DNA of 64,000 nt, taken from Alviniconcha marisindica (Eukaryota; Mollusca; Gastropoda; Provannidae). The stretch spans positions 1,220,001-1,284,000 of the forward strand of contig JABMCL010002481.1 in NCBI GenBank assembly GCA_018857735.1. The letters run 5' to 3'. The notes beneath the pieces were generated by a model. The model saw only the letters and a list, made by a program, of their open reading frames with translations. It was not told where the DNA came from and searched no databases. Shown one piece after another: positions 1-11,448 of this stretch (position 1 is the first letter of the stretch; the number at the start of each line of letters is the position of its first letter). Made by a program: the position numbers and the translations under genes.

Positions 1-174
1 CGACAGGAACTCCACAACAGGTCCTCAAACTCCCTCACACCGAGACGCATACACTGTATCCTGAACCGTGAACCGCTGAACCATGCCAGGTCACAAAGTG
101 CCCCTTCAGCTGTGCACACCGACACACGTCAGCATCATCCAGTCAGCATCACCGGTGCCTGTTTAGCAGAGGCC

Positions 175-288
175 CACAATGACATGCATGTGCTGTACAA
201 AGTGTCGCCCACAATGACATACATGTGCTGTACAAAGTGTCGCCTACAATGACATACATGTGCTGTACAAAGTGTCGCCTACACTTGG
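175..288. repeat. 35-bp tandem repeat, about 3 copies
   Basis: A unit beginning CACAATGACAT and ending AAAGTGTCGCC recurs at 175, 210 and 245, with a partial fourth start at 280. Copies differ at only one or two bases, so the duplication is recent. No coding role is seen. Confidence 0.9.
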
Positions 289-2010
289 ACTAGTCTACAG
301 GTAGGTGTGCTCAGCTACCATGCCAGTATCGCTCTACTACCACAGCACAGTCTTCGTCACCACCGAAAGTACGAGTGGTACCGACAGCACACACCTGACA
401 GGAACCTATCACAGTTGTCGCGTCTCCCCTCAGACGCCCCGCACAGTTCCGACGATAAACCCAATACATCAGTGACAAAGAACTGTATGAGCAAGCTGAG
501 TTGGAAAGGGGGAGGGGACGGGGGGTGGGGGTGGGGGGGTGCATGAAGGGTGCAAGTTAAAGTTGCAGACTACTGTAAGGTACACCAACTGATCGATTAA
601 AAAAAAAAAAAAATGACCGACGCTCAGTCAACCGCGAAGGGCATATCACCGACAGCGAGCCAAAAGTCAGCAAATCACAGGTAAAGTCTGAATGACTGTT
701 CGAGGTTACGTATCATTCACGGTTAAAGAGGACTGGGGTGAAATGAAGTTGAAAGAACAGACAAGGCAGAATTTAGAGAAGCAGAATCCCTGGCAGTACG
801 CGAAACATGTCAAGACTGTATTTTAATTGTCACCTACTCCAGGCTTAAAAAGAGAACGTCTTTGACAGCTCCGACTCTTCAGCAGAGGAGACCGAGATTT
901 CTGCGTCCGCGACAGCCAACAAAGCGAACAATACACATCGACCGCGCAGCTCCCTTCGCTACGGTAACACGATACAGTCATGTGTGTTAGAGACAGAACA
1001 GTCTTTCCCAAGCAACTCATCGGCAGCGAGTCACTTTACCAACAACTGATATGGGCCAATATGTATGAAGAAAAAATACCCCCCCCCCCCCCCCACCCCC
1101 ACCCCACCCCCCCCCCCCAATCGCGTTTATCTTCTAAACGATGACGGCACGCACTGAAAAAATCGGCTTGTATGAAGCGCAGATCTCTAGGACTAACCGG
1201 CCGGCCTAAACGCGTTTCAAGTTATACTTACAGACTCCTTTTTCCACGTTTAAGCAGCCCAAATGCCGTATAAAAATCAGTTGTGGCTTTGGTGCTGTTG
1301 TTACCGACAGAGCTTACTATTGAGGAGAAAATACTTGTACGGACCGACGCCGTCCAACGTACCATCGAAGACCACAAATTATTCCAAAAATTTCGGATTC
1401 ACGCATCAAGATACAACATAATCAACACAGACGGCCAAGAGGAGACAAGGAAAATCTCAGATACGAAGGGGTCATTGGGTTACTGACATCTGCCTCAATT
1501 GCAACGAACTTTGAACCGAAAACTGACAAGGCTGTTGTCACGCTGTGTCCAATCAGTTTCGAGCTGTCGACGCCACGCGCGTTGCATTGTTAGTAAAACA
1601 TGTGACTTTCCCAATCTAGAAAGAAACGCAAGCCAACAGCTATTTGTGAGGCTGTTTACGACTCGTGCATGTGGAGAGAGCCGGACTTACGGACGGTGAG
1701 CAAATCGAGATTAGGGGCTATCCACGTTTAACTTTATCATACATATGGGCCGTGATCCATGCCACGATCTGTTCGCTTGTGCGGGTGGGTAGTCGCTCAC
1801 TTCCCTAACTCACGTCCTACCCGTTTGCTAAGAATAGTAGTCTGTTTGCAGAGGTGCTGTGGCAAAAGTTGACTATGAAAAAGTAAACCGAATAATTGCG
1901 TTAGGACGAGAATTGAACAGAGAGCGAAAGGGTCGCTGTATATATGATAGTGAGCTGCCCAGCACAAATCGTCTTGCAATTGTAGCACTACATTTGTACG
2001 GGTGTAGGAC
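289..2010. other. Upstream flank, no gene recognised
   Basis: Only short open frames with no recognisable domain occur here. A mixed C-run lies at 1081-1118. Bases 840-1020 and 1140-1260 have more CpG than the AT-rich sequence further right, so a promoter or undetected UTR cannot be excluded. Nothing specific is supported. Confidence 0.5.
1081..1118. repeat. Poly-C tract
   Basis: About 38 bases of almost pure C, broken by a few A. It is one of several long dG/dC runs in the window. Confidence 0.95.
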
Positions 2011-2123
2011 TATTCACCACCGGACAAGTTCACCACCGAGCAGTTTACCACCGGACAAACGGAAACCCCAAACAACTGATCACCGGCAGAGCGAGTGTGT
2101 GATGTTGTGTCTTTGTGATGATA

Positions 2124-2170
<47 letters not shown>

Positions 2171-2280
2171 GTCTGGATGGCCACCTTTCTAAGGGCAATG
2201 GTGACGGTCACTTGGTCACGGACACTGGCGGGGAATTGTCAGTCCTAGATGGTCAAGTGTCCGGTGGTGGATTGTCTGCG
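2011..2280. mobile_element. Candidate non-autonomous DNA element with CACCACCGGACA inverted repeats
   Basis: CACCACCGGACA occurs at 2015-2026 and nearly again at 2046-2057. Its reverse complement TGTCCGGTGGTG occurs at 2258-2269. The enclosed ~250 bp has no coding capacity and holds a CA microsatellite (about 2125-2167). Short inverted termini around a small non-coding core fit a MITE-like element, but no target-site duplication was established and the ends are approximate. Confidence 0.4.
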
Positions 2281-2609
2281 CCCCACTTCCACATGTGACC
2301 GTTTCACGCATACGTCGGGCGAGCGCTCTGCAGAGCAACTTTAACATACTCAGTTGCAGGCTCGGCTGAACGGCTTAGGCGGACTCGTTCCGTGCGGAGT
2401 AACATGAAGTGGCACCAGAGGCGCCCCACAGAATGACTGCCCGGACTCGCTGGCGTATCAATGACAAACACTGATGACTGTTCAACGTGCTCGTTCCGTC
2501 GTTCTGGAAATCACGTTGTCACTGTTGTCGTGTGTTTGTGCGCGCTTGGGGCTGCTACATTTTCTTGATACACAGGACTCTCGCTCTTTCTCTCAACTTT
2601 TCTTGTTGC

Positions 2610-2780
<171 letters not shown>

Positions 2781-2873
2781 GCAACTTAGATGCCGAGTTG
2801 AATGAAATAAAAACATGATTACAGAATGATCCACGAACGCATGCGTAGGTTCACACACAATACACACACTCTT

Positions 2874-2908
<35 letters not shown>

Positions 2909-3504
2909 CTTGTTGAAGAATGACCTAACTCCTTTCGAGTGCCTGCGAGTGTGAGACAAAACGTCAACAACACCTTACTAACGGGATTGTCTCTGTTGTC
3001 CAAAAACACCGTGCGCTACTCGACTTACCGGCTCCCTCCCCGGCCCCCCAGCCTATACCGCCACGACCACCCATGCCAGGTCGATCTCCCGCCAAACGGT
3101 TCAGAGCAGACCCAAGCCAGTGCTCGAACAAGACACAACACGAGATGAATAAAAACCGCAAAAGTAGAGACGGGGAGCTGACACAATAGATGGGGTGGAG
3201 GGGGGGGGAGCTGACAATAGATGGGGTGGGGGGGGGTTAGAAACCGGGAAAGAACTGACTACAGAGATTTGGTGTTTTGGGGGGTGACTTACCAATGACG
3301 GTAGGTATGCCGCCAGTCATTGCTGTGAATGGGAGCGAAGGGGCCTATAATTATACTAGCCGCTGTTCGGGCCTACACGCTGTAACGGCTAGGGTACACA
3401 TGCATGCGATTTGCCGCCTAAACCTCAGGAGCGGTGTGAACAGGGAGGTGGGCCTGGGCTCTCATTCCCTATCCCATCCCCCCCCCCCCCCCCCAACCCT
3501 ACGG

Positions 3505-3545
3505 TTTGTGTGGACGTTAAAGCACCACGAAAGAAGAAGCAGCAG
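3505..3545 (+). mobile_element. SINE tail fragment, + orientation
   Basis: The piece TGTGTGGACGTTAAAGCACC followed by GAAGAAG-type sequence matches the reverse complement of the tails at 4165, 10708, 17166 and 19300. It follows a C-run at 3479-3494. No tRNA-like head is clear to its left, so it appears truncated. Confidence 0.5.
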
Positions 3546-3727
3546 CGATGTGCCGGATTCCCCACTACCATGGGAAGGGTGGCCGTCGAGATTTACCGTT
3601 GGGTGGACCGTCGGATCGTTAACACGCGCAACACGCTAAGTGCCAGCCTATTCTGCACACGCAGCCGGCGATGTGGGCACTGATGAGCCGGCACAAACGT
3701 CGACTCAGAAGAAAAAGAGAAACTGAA

Positions 3728-3835
3728 AGACCCTCACCCTGGTTCAATCGGGTGTCGAACCCAGGACTTTGTAGGCCTAACTGCTTTCGCCGAACTACTG
3801 CGTAAAATGCACGTGCTAAACCGCTAGGTCACGAT
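3728..3835 (-). mobile_element. tRNA-derived SINE head
   Basis: Read on the - strand, the segment begins CGTGACCTAGCGGTTTAGCA, resembling a pol III A box. About 40 bases later comes GGGTTCGACACCC, an excellent B box. This is the internal promoter layout of a tRNA-derived SINE. The sequence does not fold convincingly as a functional tRNA, so it is called SINE rather than tRNA. Confidence 0.65.
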
Positions 3836-4164
3836 GTTTTTTTGGGGGGTTGAGACTGATCGGTATGTAGACCAAAGTCTGCGCTGCGAAACTGGGTCTT
3901 TGGGCAGACTCATAACTGGCCTTGCTTGTACTTACGTCGACAGCAAATACACAGCTATGTGTGCAGCCTATGTGTTGTCTTTGCCCTGCGTTTGTAACGC
4001 TTAACTTCCCTGTCTACACAAGTCGTTTCGTGGCCGCTGGGGTCTGCAAACAGCGGAGAGAATCTACAATGCTGGCCCATCGATGATGTACGTTAGTCTG
4101 AGTGCACGCAGAAATCCAGGAAGGGACTGAATCAAACCTTTGACAAGTTGCACTAGTGAGTACG

Positions 4165-4246
4165 TAAACACGGTGCTTAACGTCCACAGAAACCATAAGG
4201 CTTATTAGGGACGGGGACAGGGCGGGGGGGGGGGGGGGGGGGGGGG
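4165..4246 (-). mobile_element. SINE tail followed by G-run
   Basis: Bases 4172-4212 carry the interspersed motif GTGCTTAACGTCCACAGAAA then CCATAAGGCTTATTAGGGAC, shared with copies at 10708, 17166, 19300 and 21748. A run of about 23 G follows. The tRNA-like head is missing, so this is a truncated copy. Confidence 0.7.
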
Positions 4247-4433
4247 CAGGTGGGAACTTGTACTAGTAATTGTGTTGGCACTGTTTAGACTGATTCACTT
4301 CTGCTGGATCAGGTTACCACTACCGTACAAGCTTAGACACGAGAGGTGGCTATATCATGCAGCAATTGTCCAGCGCAGTAATACCAGTACATACATATAT
4401 ATGGAGTACTACTGGCGTGCAGAACGCCTGCAC

Positions 4434-4577
4434 ACACACACACACACACACGCACGCGCGCGCATGCCCACGCACGCACGCACACACACAAACACTCACT
4501 CACACACTCTCTCTCTCTCTCCCCCACACACACACATTCACTCACAGACACACACACACACACATGCACCCACACTG
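4434..4577. repeat. Compound CA/CG/CT microsatellite
   Basis: CA, CGCA and CT simple repeats fill the interval. Open frames across it on both strands are repeat artefacts. Confidence 0.95.
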
Positions 4578-4599
4578 AAGGGGGAAAAAAGAGGTAGCT

Positions 4600-5575
4600 A
4601 TAAATCATAATCAAAGACATTACCCAGAGTCTTTGCAGACTCTTCTCTAAGTAACCTTCTACTGTTCCAATGAAGGGGTCACACACAGACACATTATATA
4701 TGATATAGTACAAGTTATATGTACCGGTATGTGTTAGAGTGATGATACATGCTTTTACAGGCTTCTAAATATTTCTTAGTTTAATATGTTGCTGTCATGT
4801 TTTTTTAAATCTAGGGCAAGAAGTGTGTGTGTGTGTGTGTGTGTGCATCTGAGTGCACACACATGCATACTTCACTTGCATCCTAACTCAAGATTTTATC
4901 TGTATAATATATATAATATACTAATAATGATATATGTCCATAGTTTGTGCGTGACTGTTATTATGTTATTCCACACCTTAATATTTTTTTAAACATCTAG
5001 ATTCGACACAGCTGCAAGCACCTCCCTTCCCTTTTCCATGTGGCTAAACTGTCAGTTCAATAATTTAACTAGGAGGACAGAGGTTAGGACTAGCAGGGTT
5101 GTGGATTCGTTTCACCAACAACATGGAATGCCCTTCCAAAAAACATTCACTGAATGCTGTGGAACCAGCTTCCACCACGGCGCACCACAGCTCCACCTGA
5201 GGTTTTCATGGACGGCCCTGGCATTGAAACCCAGTATCATCTGCCCTCTGCTGTATAGCTAGCCTACCAGTACCAGCTTACCGTTGTTGTTGTTGATTTT
5301 TATTTATTTATTTTATTTCTATTATTATTATTATTGTTTTTTTAAGTTTCTGCTAAGCACATCACTGTGGGATGCTGTTTGTTTGTACGACATGCATCTT
5401 AAGCAGTAACACATTCACACACTCATTCATACTTTTTTCTAAAAATAATTCATATATATAAATATATATATAGATAGATAAATACTGAATCATCCATTAC
5501 AGCTTGACATGTTTATGACATATGTCTGCCAAATGCTGTGCAATCATTCTTTGCATCATTGTGCAGTATGTGAAT

Positions 5576-5613
<38 letters not shown>

Positions 5614-8600
5614 GTGTAGCTGCATCTGTGTGCTGGCGCTTGAAGTGCAGTTTGTAGTTTTTCTATTGACAATCAGCAATGTGAGCATTAATTTTAAAGC
5701 AGCTTGTCTGTTGACACATGTGTATGATCCATATTAAAGTACAACTACGAGAGACTGCATAAATAGTTTTAAACCATTTTAATGGGCATTTTAACGAAAA
5801 GGACCAAAGCTTTCATGCATGCGTGCATAAATTTCATTGGACAACTAATGGTCCACTATGACTATGTGAGCCTTGCCCAGTATTAAGAAGAAGAGGAAGA
5901 AGAATACTACTAATAATATATATATTATATATTTAAATAAAATTAAACAGCACAAAACATTAATCATTTGACAGACTGACACTGCGACAGGCACCTTAAT
6001 GTGTCATTACGATGAACGGTTTGACAGGAAAATTATGGCATGCATAAACAGATCAAAAGCAAATTCAGTAACAATATAATACGGGGCAAAAAATACAGCA
6101 GGGCCTATTGACTATTGTAGAAAGAGGTCAGATGGCTACTGTCATGTTTGCCCCATTCAAACTGACATAACACACTGAGTGACTGATTGAACCAGTTACT
6201 CAGTTACTTTATTTGAATTTAGACAGAATGATTCCACAGGCAATACTGAGGAAGGAAGCTTGTCTCTTGTAGACAATGGTTCGCCCTGGGAATGCCGTAG
6301 TCGCGGGAATCTTGGATGATGATGAAGTGATGCTTAATGTCCTCAGATGTCGGCTGACATATTAGGGACAAGCTGTGACCAATGCCGAAGCATGGTTCAA
6401 TAAATCATTACGTCCACGGAAGCCAGAAGGCTCGTTAGGACAGACAGCCCAGGACGGCCACCTCGACTCTCACACAGCTCCTGAACTATGCGGGAATCTT
6501 GGAGTATAGCTATCGTCTAATGTCTTAAGGTTGTTATACGTCCGGTCAGTCTGGACTGTACCATCTACATGCTAGGAGTGTTTGCTACTGAAGTTAGCTA
6601 TTTAATAGGCACATGCATATGTTCATTATTTAAGACTAGACATAACAGATTAACAGCTACCATACCATTGTCACTACAAGTACAAGTACTACTATATATA
6701 TACGTGTTTTGATCCAAAACTAGTAACAGCAGACCGCCAGTACAACAATCGTTGTAACAGTCTGATACAAACAGTCGTAAGGGAGGTAGACATCACAGGA
6801 TATGTTGTCCTAACAAGCTGGAATTTTTCTCCTACCTCCGCGAGCGAAGCAGTCAATCAGTCACCCTGAATCAAACGTGTTCGCCAAATGAGACAGCATG
6901 CGTCCGGCCTTTTATTGTCGCGAAAAACATCCGGCAAGGGAAGATACTCCGACTTATTGTCACTCTTCCTGCATCTTTCAGCTGTTCCTGTAATTTGGCT
7001 TCTCATTATTAGCCGTCATTTTAAGACCGTATACCAAATCAGTCTGCCAGTGGCTGAAATGCCCAGTTGTGTTCCGCGATAGCACAGATTTATTCAAAGG
7101 TAACGGTGAGGTAATGTAGAACAGTTCTGGCGGAAAACTTCCCAAAAGTTTTGTTTTGCAGAACCGTGCTTAGTTTGACTACCCTGCCGAGTTCGATTCA
7201 TTTGGGCTTCGCCGATTCCTTTCGTTTAAAGATTGCGATATGTCATATGAAACATGAAAGCACGACACACTTACCAGCATGTGTATGTGCCTTATTGCTG
7301 TGGTCTGTATTTGAGCCCACTGACGCTGTTTGTCAAAACAGATTGATATAGAGATAAAGGTGAGTTTTGATGACATTGCTCGTCATGTGACTCCGCTCTC
7401 ATGTAAAACAAAAGATGGGCAACTTTCTAAAGACTAACCGCCTCAGAATAATGATGTGTTAGAAGCAACTGTAGCGCAAAATGCTTTTAAAACAAAGGCC
7501 ACACAATTGCTGCAGATTACCAACGGTGTAATGGATGTTAGAATTCTGGTTGTGGCTGTTGTTTTAATTCAACATTTTAAGACGAGCTGAAATAAGCTGC
7601 TCATACACCAGTTTATGATAGCAAGTAAGCTTGCACCAAACAGACATTGCAAGTCTGTACTTGTGATGAATCAGTTATGCTAGACTTGATTCAGACAATC
7701 CCATCCAGAGAGAGTGATTGATGCATGTGTGCTGATTTGACTGAGACACAATGATATTGATAATATCCTGAGAATGAGATGGCACAAGTGATGCTTGTGC
7801 ACCAGTTTGAGACATGTATATCCTGAGGTGGCACTTGTAAGTGATACTTGTGTGCCAGTCTGAGACACAGTGATATTTTACTGGGCTGCTACTCACAATA
7901 CTGGGCTGGCTCCTGACCATGTGCAAGCAGCTGCTTTTGCCTTTGTATCCTTCCATGTAGGCTAGGTTAACTTCAGAAATTATCTACATTTTCCAGTTCC
8001 ACTTCCAGTGTTGCTTTACTAATTACATCCACAGAGACTGTCATGACTGTTACTGTATTAGGGATGGGTAGCCACCTCCTTTTTCACACAGCTTCTCAGC
8101 TCTTCAATTGAACTGCATGTATATTCATCTATTTATAATTATATATTAGCAAAACAGTCAATAAATTTCTCAATATATCTCAGTTTTTATTATTTTACAT
8201 TTCGCTTATTTACAGCTGACAAGACTACTTCAGTTTTAAGTAAATTCTACACAACAGATTCAGTACAAGTGTACAAATAAATCAGATGACAAGTATAATT
8301 ATATGTCTGATTCAATGTTAATTGTTATGATGCACAAAAACATGTTTTGGAGCCTATTCTAGTATAAAACAACAGGAAACAGTTACTTAGTTCTTGGGTA
8401 TTATGTCCAGTCAAGTGCACAGGGCGACCTCACCACCATTGACATATTCGCAGTTATTCCATACCACTGCCAGGTCAGAATTACAGCTTAACACAGAACT
8501 TTTACAAAATCACAAGCAGAAAGCTGGCTGACACTTCTAATTTCTAAACACAGCACAAACAATGTAATTATTAAGCAAACACAACCTAGTGAAAACAGTC

Positions 8601-9046
8601 TCAAAGTCAAACGTGCTGGATGCACATGTACACACAAAAAGCAAGCAACTTGTGTGCTTTGCAACTTGCCGTTTCAGCAGTTATGTGGAACAGAGTCAGA
8701 AGGACAGTGTCCAGAGAACCAGCTGCTGAAACCATCTGAAGCAAAAGACTGTCCAGCTTGCTGTGTGAGAGCCCACCTACACCTCCCTGTTCACACAGTT
8801 CCTGGGCTTCCACATGATTTGATGGATTTTGTTTGACCGTGATATATCATGTTAAACACACACAAACACACACACACACACGCACATACAAAATTGGATG
8901 TTATTGACTTGCAGGCCTTACTATTTGTATTGTTTTTTTTTACTAGCAATGAACATGTATGTGAATCTGTGTAATGGTCAATGGCAGTTTGGCTGGATGG
9001 CTTTAAAAGCACTGTGATTTTTCGTGGTTGGACACTATATATTAAA

Positions 9047-9050
<4 letters not shown>
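4600..9050. other. Non-coding flank upstream of Rab24
   Basis: No open frame resembles a known protein. Content includes a GT microsatellite (5577-5611), AT-rich runs (5445-5480, 5910-5945) and diverged SINE-like pieces at 6316-6460. A possible splice donor, AAAG followed by GTGAGT, lies near 7361 and might end a 5' UTR exon of the Rab24 gene, but nothing else confirms it. Confidence 0.45.
6316..6460 (-). mobile_element. Two diverged SINE-tail-like segments
   Basis: Bases near 6330-6372 read GTGATGCTTAATGTCCTCAG then ...GACATATTAGGGACAAGC. Bases near 6406-6446 read TTACGTCCACGGAAGCCAGA then AGGCTCGTTAGGACAG. Both keep the order of the SINE tail found elsewhere (CTTAACGTCC ... TTAGGGAC) with many substitutions. 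They are probably old family members. Confidence 0.4.
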
Positions 9051-9051
<1 letters not shown>

Positions 9052-9109
<58 letters not shown>

Positions 9110-9123
9110 TATATATATATATA
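9052..9123. repeat. (AT)n microsatellite upstream of Rab24 exon 1
   Basis: Roughly 70 bases of AT dinucleotide with one interruption, ending about 100 bases before the splice acceptor of the Rab24 start-codon exon. Confidence 0.97.
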
Positions 9124-9220
9124 AAGAAATAAAAGTCTGGCTTTGCATGGTGCTATAAGTAGTGCATTGCAGTTGTTTGCATAGCTTTGTTCCAGACACT
9201 GCATTTGTGCTTTGTTCCAG

Positions 9221-9362
9221 ACACAGACACCAAGACAAGATGGCTTGCAACAAAGTGGACGCCAAAGTTGTTCTCCTGGGGAAATCGTATGCAGGGAAGA
9301 CTTGTCTTGTGGAGCGCTACCTCAAAAACAGATTCATGGGAGACGCTGTTCCCTATCAAAAT
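9221..9362 (+). CDS. RAB24: Rab24 exon 1 (start codon, P-loop)
   Basis: The acceptor TTTGTTCCAG ends at 9220, so 9221-9239 is 5' UTR joined to an unidentified upstream exon. Translation starts at ATG 9240-9242. The exon encodes residues 1-41, with the phosphate-binding loop at 14-21, and ends at AAT before donor GTATGC in phase 0. Confidence 0.93.
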
Positions 9363-11249
9363 GTATGCTTGTTATTTTGGTAAAAAGTTGAAAGAGAAGG
9401 AGAGGCCAGAGGGAGTCTGTGTCTGTAAGTGGATGGATGGGTGTGAGCACAGTGACATTTTTGACACAGTATAATCACTGTGCTTAACATCACAACCTCC
9501 ATAGTAAAACCAGCATATTACATTGACCTATAACATAAATTGTGGGTATAGATTTCAGAAAAGGGGATTATGTATATATATAAATACTGAAATACCATGA
9601 TGCTAATGGATAGCATGTGCTATTTATTGGGATTGGTTGGTGGCAATGCTGACTGACTCTTGTCTACGCTGACGGTGATAATGCCTCTCTAAAACTCAAC
9701 TTGATCTGATGTGTATTAGGACTGGACGCCCAAGTGCTACTGTGCTAATAAATGCCCCACAGTGCACTTTCACTCAAACTCAAAAACTTTAATAATACTC
9801 AAGGATAGTAGCATCAGGTCCATTTGGACTTGTCTAACAACAGCCAGTCCTTGCAGTACTTCAAATACACGCAGACAAGCGCTTGCACATGTTTTGAGAT
9901 AAAAGATTTGTGCAGCTGCCTGCAAATATGTATACTTGCAGATTCCATTCATGGAAAATACAAGCATGGCCATGTGTTTTGACACACAACATTCATTTTT
10001 GTCAAACATGACTAGAAGAGCAAAAGGAAATAGTAAATTTCTGCACCCATGTTCAAGCATTTCAGTGTCCACAGTCCGCTTTGTAATCACATTTGTGTAA
10101 CTGTAACAGTAGATAATCTTTATGTTCTCAGGTATTTGATTACTGTTACAGGAGGGTTTCAACTTCCATGGTTGATATTCACAACTTTTCACATACTTTG
10201 TCTCTTGGTGCGTGGGTACTGCCATGGCTGATCAACTTTAGTAGCTTTATTGTACCAAGTTGTTTCAGGCTATCTTGTTCAACTATTTTTATGGAAATAA
10301 GTAGTTTGGTGTTTTATCACTGCCAAACCAAAAGACTTGCCCAGAAATTGGCAATGCCATGAGTCTGGAAAGTTGCGAATACAATCAGATCCACTGCCAG
10401 CTCATTCGCAATTCTGAAAGTTGGCACTGTCACTGGAAATGTGCAGGCAGTCTGGTTATAGAGACTATATAGAGGCACTTGCATACAAGCACCTTATTTT
10501 TATTCTTATTTTTAATTTTTATGGTATGTCTCATTGTCTGGCTCTTGAGTCCATTAGATTTAGATGCTGTGTGGGACTGTGATCAGTGTGATTTCACTGC
10601 TGTGTGGGCAGACTATTGGTGCAGCGTATGGTGCTAAGAGTGTGACTGTGGATGGACGAACCATGGTCATTGGAATCTGGGTAAGTGAAAGGCAGTCTTC
10701 TGCGTTTATGATGCTTTATGTCCACAGAAAGCATAAGGCTTATTAGGGACAGGTGAATGGAGGTGGGGGAAGAGGGAGATTATACACCTATCACTAAAAC
10801 ACTGTCACCACCAGAATGACTCCTGCATTAAGATGGGCAGTGATGAGAGCCATTTTAATGTTTCGTTAATCGTGAGGGGCAAAGTCACCAGACAGTGTCC
10901 ACAAACCACAACCTTTATGAAGAGAAGGGAGAACGAAAGCAGAATCGAGCTGAGGCCCTTCTGCTTACCAGCCTAACACCTTACCGCTGGGCCAACCCGG
11001 CTCACAGAAAGGGCAGTCAGCTGTGCATGCCCTCTGTAAGATGGACTCATAAGCTAGCAGGTGAAGAGACCACCTCCCACCATCTCTTGTTCCCTAGCAA
11101 GCTTCAAGTATCTGTTTGTCTTACATTTAATAACTGGGCCTAGGCTCACCTTCTTGCTGGCCTAAGCGTGTATGTCACAGTGGTAACTGAAGCAGCGAGC
11201 TGTTTTTACACATTTTACTCAGTTTTCACAAGAAGACACTGAGACTTAC

Positions 11250-11281
<32 letters not shown>

Positions 11282-11327
11282 GATATACACAAACACACAC
11301 ACACACACACACACATGTATACACACA

Positions 11328-11396
<69 letters not shown>

Positions 11397-11399
11397 ATG

Positions 11400-11448
<49 letters not shown>

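Noticed and set aside
1859..2248. 129-codon + strand open frame starting MAKVDYEKVNRIIALGRELN
   Set aside because: The first 50 codons look protein-like but match no family I recognise, and the rest runs into the candidate DNA element and a CA repeat.
3728..3835. Possible functional tRNA gene
   Set aside because: A and B boxes are present but arms do not pair well and the context is repeat-rich, so a SINE head is more likely.
7150..7362. Possible 5' UTR exon of Rab24 ending at AAAG before GTGAGT
   Set aside because: Only a donor motif supports it; no promoter, acceptor or transcript evidence is visible.
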